DNA from: Athripsodes cinereus
Taxonomy: Eukaryota; Arthropoda; Insecta; Trichoptera; Leptoceridae
Assembly (NCBI GenBank): GCA_947579605.1
Contig: OX388307.1
Location: 24,157,237-24,221,236, forward strand
DNA length: 64,000 bases
Reading direction: 5' to 3'
A program made the position numbers and the translations under genes. Shown in pieces: positions 12,501 through 19,905 of this stretch. Numbering within the stretch: the first letter of the stretch is position 1; every line of letters starts with the position of its first letter. The notes under the pieces are model-generated. The model saw only the letters and a program-made list of their open reading frames with translations, made no database searches and was not told the DNA's origin.

Positions 12501-15500
12501 GGGATAGCCCCGCCGAACATCAGGCGAGAGGTGGCTGCACAAGTGGAGAGAGGCAAACAGGTCAGGGATCAGAGACACATGCTGCATGGATACCTTCCTC
12601 CACCGAGTCACCTCAAATTCAGGAGGAGCTTTCTTAACGCGACCACACCTTTGGCAGACACACCAGAGATTGCTAGAGTGCGCCTGTGGAGAGACAAAGA
12701 GGACAACATAAAAGGGACAATATTTAACAGCCCAGTGGAAGCCCTGCCTCTGGGCCATGACCTACCATGGCCAATGTGGAAAACCCTCAACAGAATCAGA
12801 ACAGGAGTGGGACGCACTAGAAAGAACCTTCAGAGATGGGGTTTGGCTGAAGGCGTGTGACTGTGGAGAGGAGCAAAACACTGGACACCTCCTGACATGC
12901 CCAATGGCTCCCAGATAGTGTCACTGGGAGGAATTCGTGGGGCGAACTCACCTAGGGGGAGCTGCAAGAGAGGTTGTCGCTTTCTAGGAGAGAATGTGAG
13001 TGTAGATGTGGATTTGGTGTTTTTGTTATTTATCGTTTGCTGACCGACACGAAAAGAAGAATAAGGGAAAAATGTAATATAAATGCCCAAATTCAAATTG
13101 GTATTTTAATTTTGTAGTACCTGCATGGGTATTTGGGTGATTTGCCATAAAAAAAATATATATAAAGAAAGAATTATCCGTAGGGATTCTCTCTCTGTAT
13201 TCCCAAAAGAGCCCTTAAAGAATGAATGTACCTGCATCCTTCAAAATTCAAGAATATTTTAAATAATATTCTCAAGGCAGTGCCCGTGAAATAATATTCT
13301 CAAGGCGGTGCCCGTGAAATAATATTCTCAAGGCGGTGCCCGTGAAATAATATTCTCAAGGCGGTCCCCGTGAAATAATATTCTCAAGGCGGTGCCCGTG
13401 AAATAATATTCTCAAGGCGGTGCCCGTGAAATAATATTCTCAAGGCGGTGCCCGTGAAATAATATTCTCAAGGCGATGCCCGTGAAATAATATTCTCAAG
13501 GCGATGCCCGTGAAATAATATTCTCAAGGCGGTGTCCGTGAAATAATATTCTCAAGGCGGTGCCCGTGAAATAATATTCTCAAGGCGGTGCCCGTGAAAT
13601 AATATTCTCAACATCTTCACTATCCAAAGTGTGACAGAAAAGAGTGGGAGCCCTACTTCTTTGTAAGGTTAAGTAAGTAAAATCAAAATAACTAGCTTGC
13701 ACAATACAGTACTTGCAATTGCAATTATAGCTAAAATACATACTCTTGGATATGGCATGGAAGTGATACTGAATTTAATAACTCATTGCCTCGAGGTAAT
13801 TTCTTCCGGCTAACTATTAAATTTGTTGTTTGAGTTGAGTTGCGGAGTTTGGTGAGGGTAGGAGTAATCAATCACGACTGTTATAATTAAACCCTTTATT
13901 CAACATCCAACGACATTTACAATACAGTAACGCGACGACTTGACTTACTTACACGCATATTATAAATCCCTCACGCACACCTCCGCACGCACACGACCAT
14001 CTCACACGACTGCGAGTTCTCAACTGTTCGGCCATCCTCAAACATACTCTCGACTTTCAGGCACCGTACTATTCTTGATCCCTTTAACACCACCATCATT
14101 GCATCTTTCATTCTCTTTCATATCCAAACTGTCACCTTTCATAGAAATATCTAACATAAGTAATAGGATATGATCCTAGAATCTCTGAATTGAAAGTCCA
14201 AAATTTAGCAATTAACCCTTTGACACACCAAGCCAGCGGACCGCCGGCCAACTATATTATGGTATTAAAGCACTAAGTCTTTGTGTAATAATTTTATGCG
14301 TAGATAAAAAGGGATACAAAAAAAATTGTTTGGCCAATATGGCCTCGTATAATTCCTATGCATTACATAAAAATATGTTTAATTTGCAAAGGTTGATATA
14401 TAATTAGAGAATATTACGCAACCACCTCCTCCAGAAAGGGCATCTGGAGGAGCACGGCCTTTACGATAACAGGCTACACAATTGGCACATTTCCCTAGAC
14501 AAACTTCTCCAAATTCTGTCAAACAAAACCCATCCAGGCTTTGTAAAATGTTTTCACTACTGAAAAAGAAAAGTGAATCATGATGTGAATGTGAAAAATG
14601 CTAGGTAGCTCTCCACATGTCAGAATGTTTAAAAAAATACCATACCCTTCCAAAACTTAATTGCCTGGAGTTGAAGATAAAACAAAAATCCAAATAACAA
14701 AAAAAAAATATAGTTCTATGTTGTAACATTTTAATATTATTTGGAGTTGAGTGAAGCAGGATATCTTTACAAAAAAGTTGTAATAATTAAATAGTGTTTT
14801 TAATTAACAAATTATGTCACATAATTAGTGGTGGAATGGGTTAATTAAATTAAAACATCAAAACAGTGATGAGGCATGGCACATATGATTAATGCCTTAT
14901 ATTTTCAGGAACTTATCAAGTTGTAATGAACGCATAAATACTTGATATTATTGAATTATTTTTATGTAGATATGTAGTATTCAACCTGGAGAACAAGAAT
15001 CCGGCGCACATTGAAGGAGACCCACCGTCCACCCGGATAGCTCAGAAGTCTGGGGACTTCCATTTATCCGATAAAATTTCTACACTAACAAATTTGTCCA
15101 CACAAGAGGTGCCATGATGGGCAGTCTGAAGGACTGGCCGGCCAAAACCCCCACGTGTGGAATCTTTTGACTACACTCCTTCGATGTCCCTCTAGCCGAG
15201 AGAAGCATATACATACGTAAAATATAACAACAATAATAGAATTTCCAGCTAAATACATAAGCATAAAATCCGGCGCACAATTGTGGATTTTTTAAGCACA
15301 ACAATAAATATATGCATTTTTCGTATGCCCTTGACGTATCACAAGTATCCTATAAACATCGGGGGCCATGTTGAAATTTGCACAGAGAAATGGTTCATTG
15401 TTACCAACATAACAAAAACAATGTTTACTGGACAAAATACAACGGAAGTCAAAATTAGACAACGGGGAAAAAAGTCAAAATAATGAAATGGGAAAATTAT

Positions 15501-17550
15501 TACAATTTATTAAATCGAAAATCTCATATTATTATTATAAATCCTTTTTCGTATATACTGTATTTGTGTTGTTAGGTAGTCTGGTGCTAATATATGCAAA
15601 AACACATTTATTACGTTGACTGATTGCGGGTAAGGTTTGTTAGGTAGTATGGTGCTAATATATGCAAAAACACATTTATTACGTTGACTGATTGCGGGTT
15701 AGGTTTGTTAGGTAGTACGGTGCTAATATATGCAAAAACACATTTATTACGTTGACTGATTGCGGGTTAGGTTTGTTAGGTAGTACGGTGCTAATATATG
15801 CAAAAACACATTTATTACGTTGACTGATTGCTGGTTAGGTTTGTTAGGTAGTACGGTGCTAATATATGCAAAAACACATTTATTACGTTGACTGATTGCT
15901 GGTTAGGTTTGTTAGGTAGTACGGTGCTAATATATGCAAAAACACATTTATTACGTTGACTGATTGCTGGTTAGGTTTGTTAGGTAGTACGGTGCTAATA
16001 TATGCAAAAACACATTTATTACGTTGACTGATTGCGGGTTAGGTTTGTTAGGTAGTACGGTGCTAATATATGCAAAAACACATTTATTACGTTGACTGAT
16101 TGCTGGTTAGGTTTGTTAGGTAGTACGGTGCTAATATATGCAAAAACACATTTATTACGTTGACTGATTGCTGGTTAGGTTTGTTAGGTAGTACGGTGCT
16201 AATATATGCAAAAACACATTTATTACGTTGACTGATTGCGGGTTAGGTTTGTTAGGTAGTACGGTGCTAATATTTGCAAAAACACATTTATTACGTTGAC
16301 TGATTGCTGGTTAGGTTTGTTAGGTAGTACGGTGCTAATATATGCAAAAACACATTTATTACGTTGACTGATTGCTGGTTAGGTTTGTTAGGTAGTACGG
16401 TGCTAATATATGCAAAAACACATTTATTACGTTGACTGATTGCTGGTTAGGTTTGTTAGGTAGTACGGTGCTAATATATGCAAAAACACATTTATTACGT
16501 TGACTGATTGCGGGTTAGGTTTGTTAGGTAGTACGGTGCTAATATATGCAAAAACACATTTATTACGTTGACTGATTGCGGGTTAGGTTTGTTAGGTAGT
16601 ACGGTGCTAATATATGCAAAAACACATTTATTACTTTAATTTTATAAAATTAGTGATATATATGGTATTTATGGATTTAATTAATTTTTTTATTGAAAAT
16701 TTATCATTTTTCTCTATGATATGCATTGTTTATGTCATATTGGTAAACCTGCAATTCATTTCCTATATTTTTGTGTCAACATGGCGTCGGATACTTGTTT
16801 TGATTGTGATGTGTAAATCGTGTACAAAATATGCAAATAATTAATTTTGTGTGCATTAAATCAACTTACTTTGGATGGATTATCATTTCTCAGGTAGAAA
16901 ACTACATATTCACATAAATATAACTTGAAAATTCATAATTATTTTCTTGAATAGTTCATCTATACTTGATATTTACCTATTTTCAAGTCACACAGATGTT
17001 AGCAAGCTAGAAGCAATTTGAGAAAATCAATTAGATCCATCTTTTCAAATTCCCCCCCCCCCCCCCCCCTCTGCCTATCTCTAAATTTCGATTTGGTACA
17101 ACAATTTGGGATACTTCATGATTTAATTTTTTTTATGAGGATATTTCAGTAACTTTTTAGGTGTTTTCCGGGAATTTTGTATTGACTATTGGAATGCAGG
17201 ACAATGACTGGCACTGTAAGACAGTCCAAAAGTATCCAGGTCGCTATACCCATGAGTAAATTGGAAACAAAACAATAACAAGCACTTCTCCTTTTTCCTT
17301 TGGTTATTGGCTTAAAACTTTACATATAAATTCATGTCACAGTGAACATTTCAACATTTTGAAATGGCGTGAATAATTAATTGAAGACTACGAAAGTTTC
17401 GACAAATGATGTTTCAATATTAAATGGCTCAGGCAATGATCTTATTCATGAGAAAACCAAAAAAGATAGATATATTTGTAAAATCTTACCATTTCTAGCT
17501 GTCCCCATCAGTTGGTCAAGCATAGCCCTCATTTGCTCCTGCGCCGACAT
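308..17550 (-). CDS. Luc7l: LUC7-like U1 snRNP-associated splicing factor, 5' five coding exons
   Basis: Gene span for exons at 17550-17490, 10089-9995, 7180-7082, 829-611 and 520-308, all joined by GT/AG introns with matching phases (61+95+99+219+213 nt = 229 codons). The product opens with MSAQEQMRAMLDQLMGTAR, the usual LUC7L start, then has the first zinc finger (CKSFLLECCPHEI), the LGECPKIHDLALRADF block, the coiled coil with LRLAETQEELSAEV, and the second C2H2 finger (CEVCSAYLGVHDNDRRLADH). LUC7 proteins sit in the U1 snRNP and help select 5' splice sites in the nucleus. The 3' exons, usually RS/RE-rich, are outside the window. Introns of about 7.4, 2.8, 6.3 and 0.09 kb; the longer ones carry TEs. 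Assignment is by recognised family sequence; exon joins are inferred, not seen in RNA. Confidence 0.93.
611..829 (-). CDS. Luc7l: LUC7-like exon 4 (coiled coil)
   Basis: Acceptor ttgattgtag ends at 830. The exon opens ATEHLQMFISDCDRRTQAAK and contains RLAETQEELSAEV and LGAEGLVDESMKLMEE. Donor GTATGTGC starts at 610. Length 219 nt, phase 0. The intron to exon 5 is only 90 bp. Confidence 0.93.
945..1530 (-). pseudogene. Non-LTR retrotransposon reverse transcriptase C-terminal fragment
   Basis: Read on the minus strand, broken frames give FKYLGITITPEDDLWSE, SGAFNNMNKVWKVS and IIPILLYGCVSWHLTKT, then a segment matching RRWSWLGHVLRM found at 58656-58990. These are the hallmark C-terminal blocks of a very common insect non-LTR reverse transcriptase (RTE/CR1-like group; clade not settled). 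Several stops and shifts are present. It lies in LUC7 intron 3, in the same orientation as the gene. Confidence 0.75.
1545..1925 (+). pseudogene. R1-clade LINE linker region, left part of interrupted element
   Basis: The plus frame reads ELEDFHRRAIQ, then AAAPIAFGRSRPGVG, NSKLTNLRRCYRAAERKYG and AKSLTWKEWVTEVGNKNP, with a stop between. This is the basic stretch between endonuclease and reverse transcriptase of R1/TRAS-type LINEs (pattern WN..L..LRR..R...R....AKR.SW..F....G..NPWG). The reverse transcriptase resumes after 4000, so the element was split by the TIR element at 1972-3996. Confidence 0.6.
1972..3996. mobile_element. 2.0-kb DNA transposon with about 40-bp imperfect TIRs, inserted in R1 relic
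   Basis: The left end begins CGCCCGTATTCACCAAGAAA; the reverse complement of the right end begins CGCCTGTATTCACCAAGAAA. Similarity continues through CTGAGCG and CGATCAGCT for about 40 bp. Flanks are TAA (1969-1971) and TAT (3997-3999), which could be a decayed 3-bp target duplication as in PIF/Harbinger elements; that assignment is a guess. No transposase is recognisable. It carries a CR1 fragment at 2430-2985. Confidence 0.7.
2430..2985 (+). pseudogene. CR1-type reverse transcriptase C-terminal fragment
   Basis: The plus frame gives SSLTFEKHISSLVSACFFHL, SRLGYCNSILVELPACQI, LLKELHWLPVE and, after a frameshift near 2780, MLVYKAQNENALVYIAEL and YGDRAFCVAGPNLWHG. These are the classic C-terminal blocks of CR1 LINEs (SRLDYCNSLL..LP, HWLPV, YGDRAFSVA.P.LWN). 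It lies inside the 2.0-kb TIR element, so it was either captured or inserted there. Confidence 0.8.
4000..5760 (+). pseudogene. R1-clade LINE reverse transcriptase, degenerate
   Basis: Continues the relic at 1545-1925. The first frame (4103-4528) has PHKAPGIDRLTG, LKAYRPITLLPSFGKILK and RQFGFSRGISTEHAI (RT fingers). After a deletion, 4565-4849 gives GCPQGSVLGPYLWDVLFDDL and IAYADDALLL, the catalytic motif with both aspartates. A further shift leads to 4819-5691 with EEYKYLGVVIDRNFSF (thumb), TYAARVWS and a C-terminal CPCGGGAQS knuckle. R1-group elements commonly target repeated genes or telomeric repeats, yet this copy lies in LUC7 intron 3, as expected of a dead copy. Confidence 0.8.
5880..6460 (-). 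pseudogene. CR1/L2-like reverse transcriptase fragment
   Basis: The minus strand from 6450 down reads LFADDTKLFSNPLTHTQQLQ, then WLLMLNVDKCTVLHVGPKN, EKQRDLGIIISKDLKWDQH and IKIYKTYVRPVLQYG, then after damage LERVQRC, GAGLRNMAYKDRLERL and RRLRGDLIEV. These are the catalytic ADD box, thumb and C-terminal motifs of a CR1/L2-like LINE. It is 5'-truncated and carries stops after 6088. Confidence 0.75.
6461..7081. other. LUC7 intron 3, remaining part
   Basis: AT-rich intronic DNA. I see no coding segment, no clear repeat and no RNA gene here. Confidence 0.5.
7082..7180 (-). CDS. Luc7l: LUC7-like exon 3
   Basis: Acceptor tcactttcag ends at 7181; the exon reads RMDLGECPKIHDLALRADF and ends KTKDYFYDID before donor GTGAGTAC at 7081. 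Length 99 nt, phase 0 at both ends, matching the conserved block that follows the first zinc finger in LUC7L. Confidence 0.92.
7181..9994. other. LUC7 intron 2
   Basis: About 2.8 kb without coding signal. Low-complexity CA/CT-rich patches (8020-8050 acaccaccacactacac-like, and 9645-9665 gtagtgtagtgtagtgtag) are present. A region near 8450-8560 has short self-complementary pieces around aaagta. No confident element could be bounded. Confidence 0.45.
9995..10089 (-). CDS. Luc7l: LUC7-like exon 2 (first zinc finger)
   Basis: Acceptor atgtttcag ends at 10090 and the donor is GTAAAT from 9994. With the last base of exon 1 it reads GETDKNQVKFSDNNVCKSFL and then LECCPHEILSST: the CxnCC..H first zinc finger of LUC7 proteins. 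Length 95 nt (phase 1 in, phase 0 out), consistent with exons 1 and 3. Confidence 0.92.
10384..10838. mobile_element. hAT-like MITE with 8-bp target duplication
   Basis: Ends are CAGGAATGTTGTGGATGTCG and, on the reverse complement, CAGGGATGTCGCGAATATTC. The element is rich in self-complementary atccgcggatg and gcggatgcggatg runs. It is flanked by a perfect 8-bp duplication ATACAAAT (10376-10383 and 10839-10846), the hallmark of hAT transposition. Length 455 bp, no coding capacity; open frames through it are artefacts of the GGATGC repeats. Confidence 0.85.
11260..11643 (+). pseudogene. Jockey-like LINE reverse transcriptase, left half
   Basis: Reads YYVALQGKNSHWRIQRNGLP, then QGSVLAPILFNIYTNDQPIG, HFIYANDQAITAQGDTF and NHIRLNPDKIQLCSINYR. 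The motif normally FIYADD is FIYAND here, so one catalytic aspartate is lost. The frame breaks at the fold-back insertion at 11644 and resumes near 12240. Confidence 0.8.
11644..11865 (-). mobile_element. Fold-back insertion (Penelope-like?) with hammerhead-type core
   Basis: Arms of about 43 bp (11649-11690 and 11741-11784) pair with two mismatches and enclose about 50 bp. Minus-strand flank tcaaccgacggtacttggtg and aaattcat are shared with 48836-48985, defining a family. The insert interrupts a jockey-like reverse transcriptase. Penelope-like retroelements are known to carry hammerhead ribozymes with very short stem III, which motivates the tentative name; no Penelope reverse transcriptase or GIY-YIG domain is seen here. 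Confidence 0.55.
11682..11750 (-). ncRNA. Hammerhead ribozyme candidate (short palindromic stem III)
   Basis: On the minus strand: CTGATGA (11723-11717), an extra T, stem-loop GAGAGC-GGAA-GCTCTT (stem II), GAA (11699-11697), the 8-nt palindrome AGCCGGCT (11696-11689) as stem III, then C (11688) as the cleavage-site base, followed by GCGTCC, which pairs with GGACGC upstream (stem I) and continues into the long arms. All invariant core bases CUGANGA, GAA and UH are present. A palindromic stem III would favour a dimeric ribozyme. A 20-nt side hairpin interrupts stem I. Activity is not shown by sequence alone. Confidence 0.6.
12005..12029 (+). repeat. G-rich homopolymer tract
   Basis: A run of G with a few A interruptions, inside the sequence separating the two halves of the jockey-like relic. 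A likely source of sequencing error; could also form G-quadruplex structure. Confidence 0.6.
12240..12960 (+). pseudogene. Jockey-like LINE reverse transcriptase, C-terminal half
   Basis: Reads KKVAARNNIIRNLVGSKWGA, ALSYSAGEYACPVWWKS, LNKANRIITGCPKPTPTSRL, GIAPPNIRREVAAQVERG, ARVRLWRDKEDNIKG and TLNRIRTGVGRTRKNLQRWG, then in another frame CDCGEEQNTGHLLTCPM (a C-terminal CCHC-like knuckle). This is the thumb and C-terminal domain of the same LINE as 11260-11643. At least two frameshifts. Confidence 0.82.
13260..13611 (+). repeat. 28-bp minisatellite, about 12.5 copies
   Basis: Unit AATAATATTCTCAAGGCGGT followed by GCCCGTGA, repeated 12 times plus a partial copy, with scattered single-base variants (GGCAG, GGCGA, GTCC). 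Located in LUC7 intron 1. Confidence 0.95.
13612..14409. other. LUC7 intron 1 segment, possible LTR-like piece
   Basis: No genes. On the minus strand around 13895 there is an AATAAA inside a gaataaagggtttaattata context, followed by a CA/CG-rich tract at 13960-14050 on the plus strand, reminiscent of an LTR U3/R region. No matching second LTR or TG..CA ends were found, so this remains a weak impression. Confidence 0.3.
14410..14559 (-). CDS. Orphan exon-like open segment, cysteine-rich (unknown)
   Basis: A good acceptor (ttctttttcag, ending 14560) precedes an open frame reading SENILQSLDGFCLTEFGE, then VCLGKCANCVACYRKGRAPP and DALSGGGGCV. The spaced cysteines (C.C..C..C) suggest a metal-binding or disulphide-rich piece. 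Donor candidates lie around 14425-14415, and the frame otherwise stops soon after. It sits inside LUC7 intron 1, on the same strand, but does not match any LUC7 exon I know. It could be an exon of a nested gene, a mis-inserted exon or a TE-derived exon. I do not recognise the family. Confidence 0.35.
14560..15570. other. LUC7 intron 1 segment
   Basis: AT-rich, with no convincing coding segment. The element cataagcataaaatccggcgc-like motif occurs twice (near 15000 and 15270), hinting at a small duplicated repeat. Confidence 0.4.
15571..16635 (+). repeat. 68-bp tandem repeat, about 15.6 copies
   Basis: Unit starts GTTAGGTAGTACGGTGCTAA, continues TATATGCAAAAACACATTTA and ends with TTACGTTGACTGATTGC and a GGTTAGGTT joint. 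Copies start every 68 bp (15571, 15639 ... 16591). Variation is mainly G/T at one site (ttgcGgg versus ttgcTgg) and divergence in the first two copies. It lies in LUC7 intron 1, with no coding potential. Confidence 0.97.
16636..17489. other. LUC7 intron 1, 5' part
   Basis: AT-rich and gene-free. Contains a run of 18 C at 17052-17069. The donor side of LUC7 intron 1 (gtaagatttt on the minus strand) lies at its right end. Confidence 0.5.
17490..17550 (-). CDS. Luc7l: LUC7-like exon 1 with start codon
   Basis: The minus strand reads ATG TCG GCG CAG GAG from 17550 and encodes MSAQEQMRAMLDQLMGTARN, the conserved start of LUC7L proteins, then one base and donor GTAAGATT (17489). The start is chosen by homology; 61 coding nt. 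Confidence 0.93.
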
Positions 17551-18540
17551 GCTGATTACTGATCAATTGAATATATATAAATATATTATTAGTGTGAGAA
17601 AAACACTATTTGAAAAAATACATGTATAATACAACACTCAAAAACAACAAAACAAACCTTAAAAAATAACAATTAGCAGGTGTGACTAACTTGCGCTTTA
17701 AACCCGGACCAAAAAACAAAAAACTGAAAAATGTCAGCTACGTAACATGAACCAATGTTGCCAGCCCGGATCACAGATTATAATAAATTGGTAAATATTA
17801 AGATTATGTTGCATTGCTACACCACGGCAATAACCAAAATCATTGCTGGTTCAAAAAAACAATGATTTCTCCAACACCCTCTATAGATTGTAGGTGGTGT
17901 TGGATTTCTCACTATAATATTACATTAAAAAAATACACGAATCATAAAAAAATATTATTATCAATAAAATAAATCTGAACATGTGAACCGCGCTTAATAA
18001 ATTTGGTTCGTAATGTCGTGTCTATGGTTTATAATGTGGTTTTCCCACGAGGCGAATATCGCCACGCGAATTACGCTTGCATAAAAAACAAAATCCGTCG
18101 GTCGTCCATTGATCGTCAAGCTTGTTCACACAATCCACCGGCATAGATTCAATCTGTCAGGTGCGTTTTGATTTCGAAATTGTCATCAGTTGTTTATTAT
18201 CAGTTGAAAATGTTATAGTAGAGGTTATAAGGCGCCTTTTAATTAAAGAAACAAACGTCACAAACCAACAACGAAGATAACAACTGTCACGAAACGGGAA
18301 AAATTATGTTTATAGGTCATAAAGTTTTTACCGGATTATACGGATGCTGCGCACATCTACGCTCCACCAACAAAAAAAGTCGAAAGGTGGTCAACTTGAG
18401 ACGGTATCGTTTTCACTGGTTTTTAACGTTTCAGACTAACTGTTAATTTGTTCGCACGGTTCAAATGGCTGACGATATTCGCCTAGCGAGAACAACGTTT
18501 TAGCAATGTTTTTGGTTTTTGCCGATCACATCTTTGTGTA
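17551..18540 (-). promoter_or_regulatory. LUC7-like 5' flank (presumed 5' UTR and promoter)
   Basis: The kilobase upstream of the LUC7 start is free of recognisable transposons, unlike its surroundings, and has more CpG than the introns (for example around 18040-18120 and 18350-18370). That fits a housekeeping promoter. No TATA box or transcription start can be fixed from sequence alone. Confidence 0.35.
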
Positions 18541-18544
18541 GCCC

Positions 18545-18860
18545 AAGCCATATAATAATAATAAAGACAATTTATATTTGGCGCCGTTTAATGATCCGTG
18601 ACCATCTCAAGGGCGCCATGGCTTTTCTTGAAAAACGGTGTTTTCAGCTTACTCCTAAACGTTGCAGTGGGCTGTTTCTGCCTTAAATCCGCTGGTAATC
18701 GGTTCTAGGCAGTTGGCTCCGCAACGCTAAAGCTCCTCTCTGCGAATTTGGAAGTGTTTGCCCCGTTGGGTTCTACAAGTTTGTTGGCAGCGGTGGAAGA
18801 TGATCGCAGTGATTCTTTTAACAATTTTGGGTTAATCGTCCACCCATCTGTAAAGTTCTT
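18545..18860 (-). repeat. LINE 3'-end copy (family with 34540-34670, 39285-39345, 40730-40770)
   Basis: Starts with ataataataataaagac, then atttatatttggcgccgttt and gaccatctcaagggcgcc. The same text recurs at 34540-34670, and reduced forms at 39285-39345 (opposite strand) and 40730-40770. A microsatellite at one end of each copy fits a LINE or SINE 3' tail read on the minus strand. Confidence 0.6.
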
Positions 18861-18960
18861 ATTTATCTTCTTCTTCTATATATTTATATAAAAAAGTGAT
18901 GTTTAGTTACACAATTTTATAACTCAAGAATGGCTGTACGGATTTGAATGATCTCTGATT

Positions 18961-19105
18961 TGTTAAGTAGCATTCACATTGCTTCACTTTGGATGATCAT
19001 CCAGAGTGTCAGGGTCAAACCTGTTCATCGAAAGTGAACACGTCTGTTCACATTTGTTCATCCTATGCTTTCACTACCATGTCTACACTCTCACTCATGT
19101 TGTAT
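18961..19105. repeat. Dispersed fold-back-type repeat, copy 1
   Basis: Begins GTTAAGTAGCATTCACATTG, then cttcactttggatgatcatc, and runs to gttgtatgtagt. Nearly identical to 26577-26722 and to the reverse complement of 31896-31996. Confidence 0.7.
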
Positions 19106-19267
19106 GTAGTTTGACATATTTTCGTAAAAAAATAATTAAACAAATTCAAAAATGAAAAATAACACTTAAAATAAATCAATATAGCTCTCGACTGCATAAT
19201 AATTTTGTACATGATTCTGACATTCAATACAAATTCATAGAGAATAAAACAAATAATAAGATGAAAC

Positions 19268-19414
19268 TTAAAAAATTAATAAGTAAAAAATACTTAAGAG
19301 TTTTAAATTTCTTTATTTATCAGTTACACGTGTTTCGGGTTGCAAGCCCATATTCATACTGATAAATAAAGAAATTTAAAACTCTTAAGTATTTTTTACT
19401 TATTAATTTTTTAA
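19268..19414 (-). repeat. Perfect 57-bp inverted repeat with hammerhead-like loop
   Basis: Arms 19268-19324 and 19358-19414 are perfect complements around a 33-nt loop. On the minus strand the loop reads ATGAATA, T, GGGCTTGCAACCC, GAA, the palindrome ACACGTGT, then A. This is the hammerhead order (core, stem II, GAA, palindromic stem III, H) directly flanked by a long stem I. Two core bases (C3 and G8) differ from consensus, so activity is doubtful. Confidence 0.55.
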
Positions 19415-19905
19415 TTTAAAAATGGAGTTTTACTCATTTAGTGAAAACAAAATTAGGGTAAAATGACCAGTCGTTGGCAGGCTTAAGACATTTTTTTCGT
19501 ATACTCGTGTGCTGAAAATTTGTTAATTATTGGATTTAAATAAGACATGTAATTTTGTGATCACTATTTATTTTAAAAACAATATATTACCAAGAAAATA
19601 GAAATATATAAGTATGTATTTTTTTATACTAACAAACGATACTGCATGTACATATTTGCAGTTATTGGCATGTGTTTTAACAATTATTGGCATAGTTAAA
19701 TGTAGTTGTTGGCAGGTATTATCAAGTTTTGAGAAGATATGAAATTATGTTGAAGTGTTTATTAATTATATTTATGAAGATTATTCAAAAATAGAGTTAT
19801 ATATAATGTAATGTTGAAATATTGTGGGATTATTAACATTAACAATAAATTTAACCATAAACATAAGAATATTAATTTCAATAATAATAAAAAATAATTA
19901 GCTTT

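Noticed and set aside
13940..14173. Ser/Thr-rich plus-strand frame
   Set aside because: CA-rich low complexity, no splice or start context, no recognisable domain.
16614..16844. Hydrophobic 76-residue frame after the 68-bp satellite
   Set aside because: AT-rich translation with hydrophobic bias, starting within a satellite unit; no other support.
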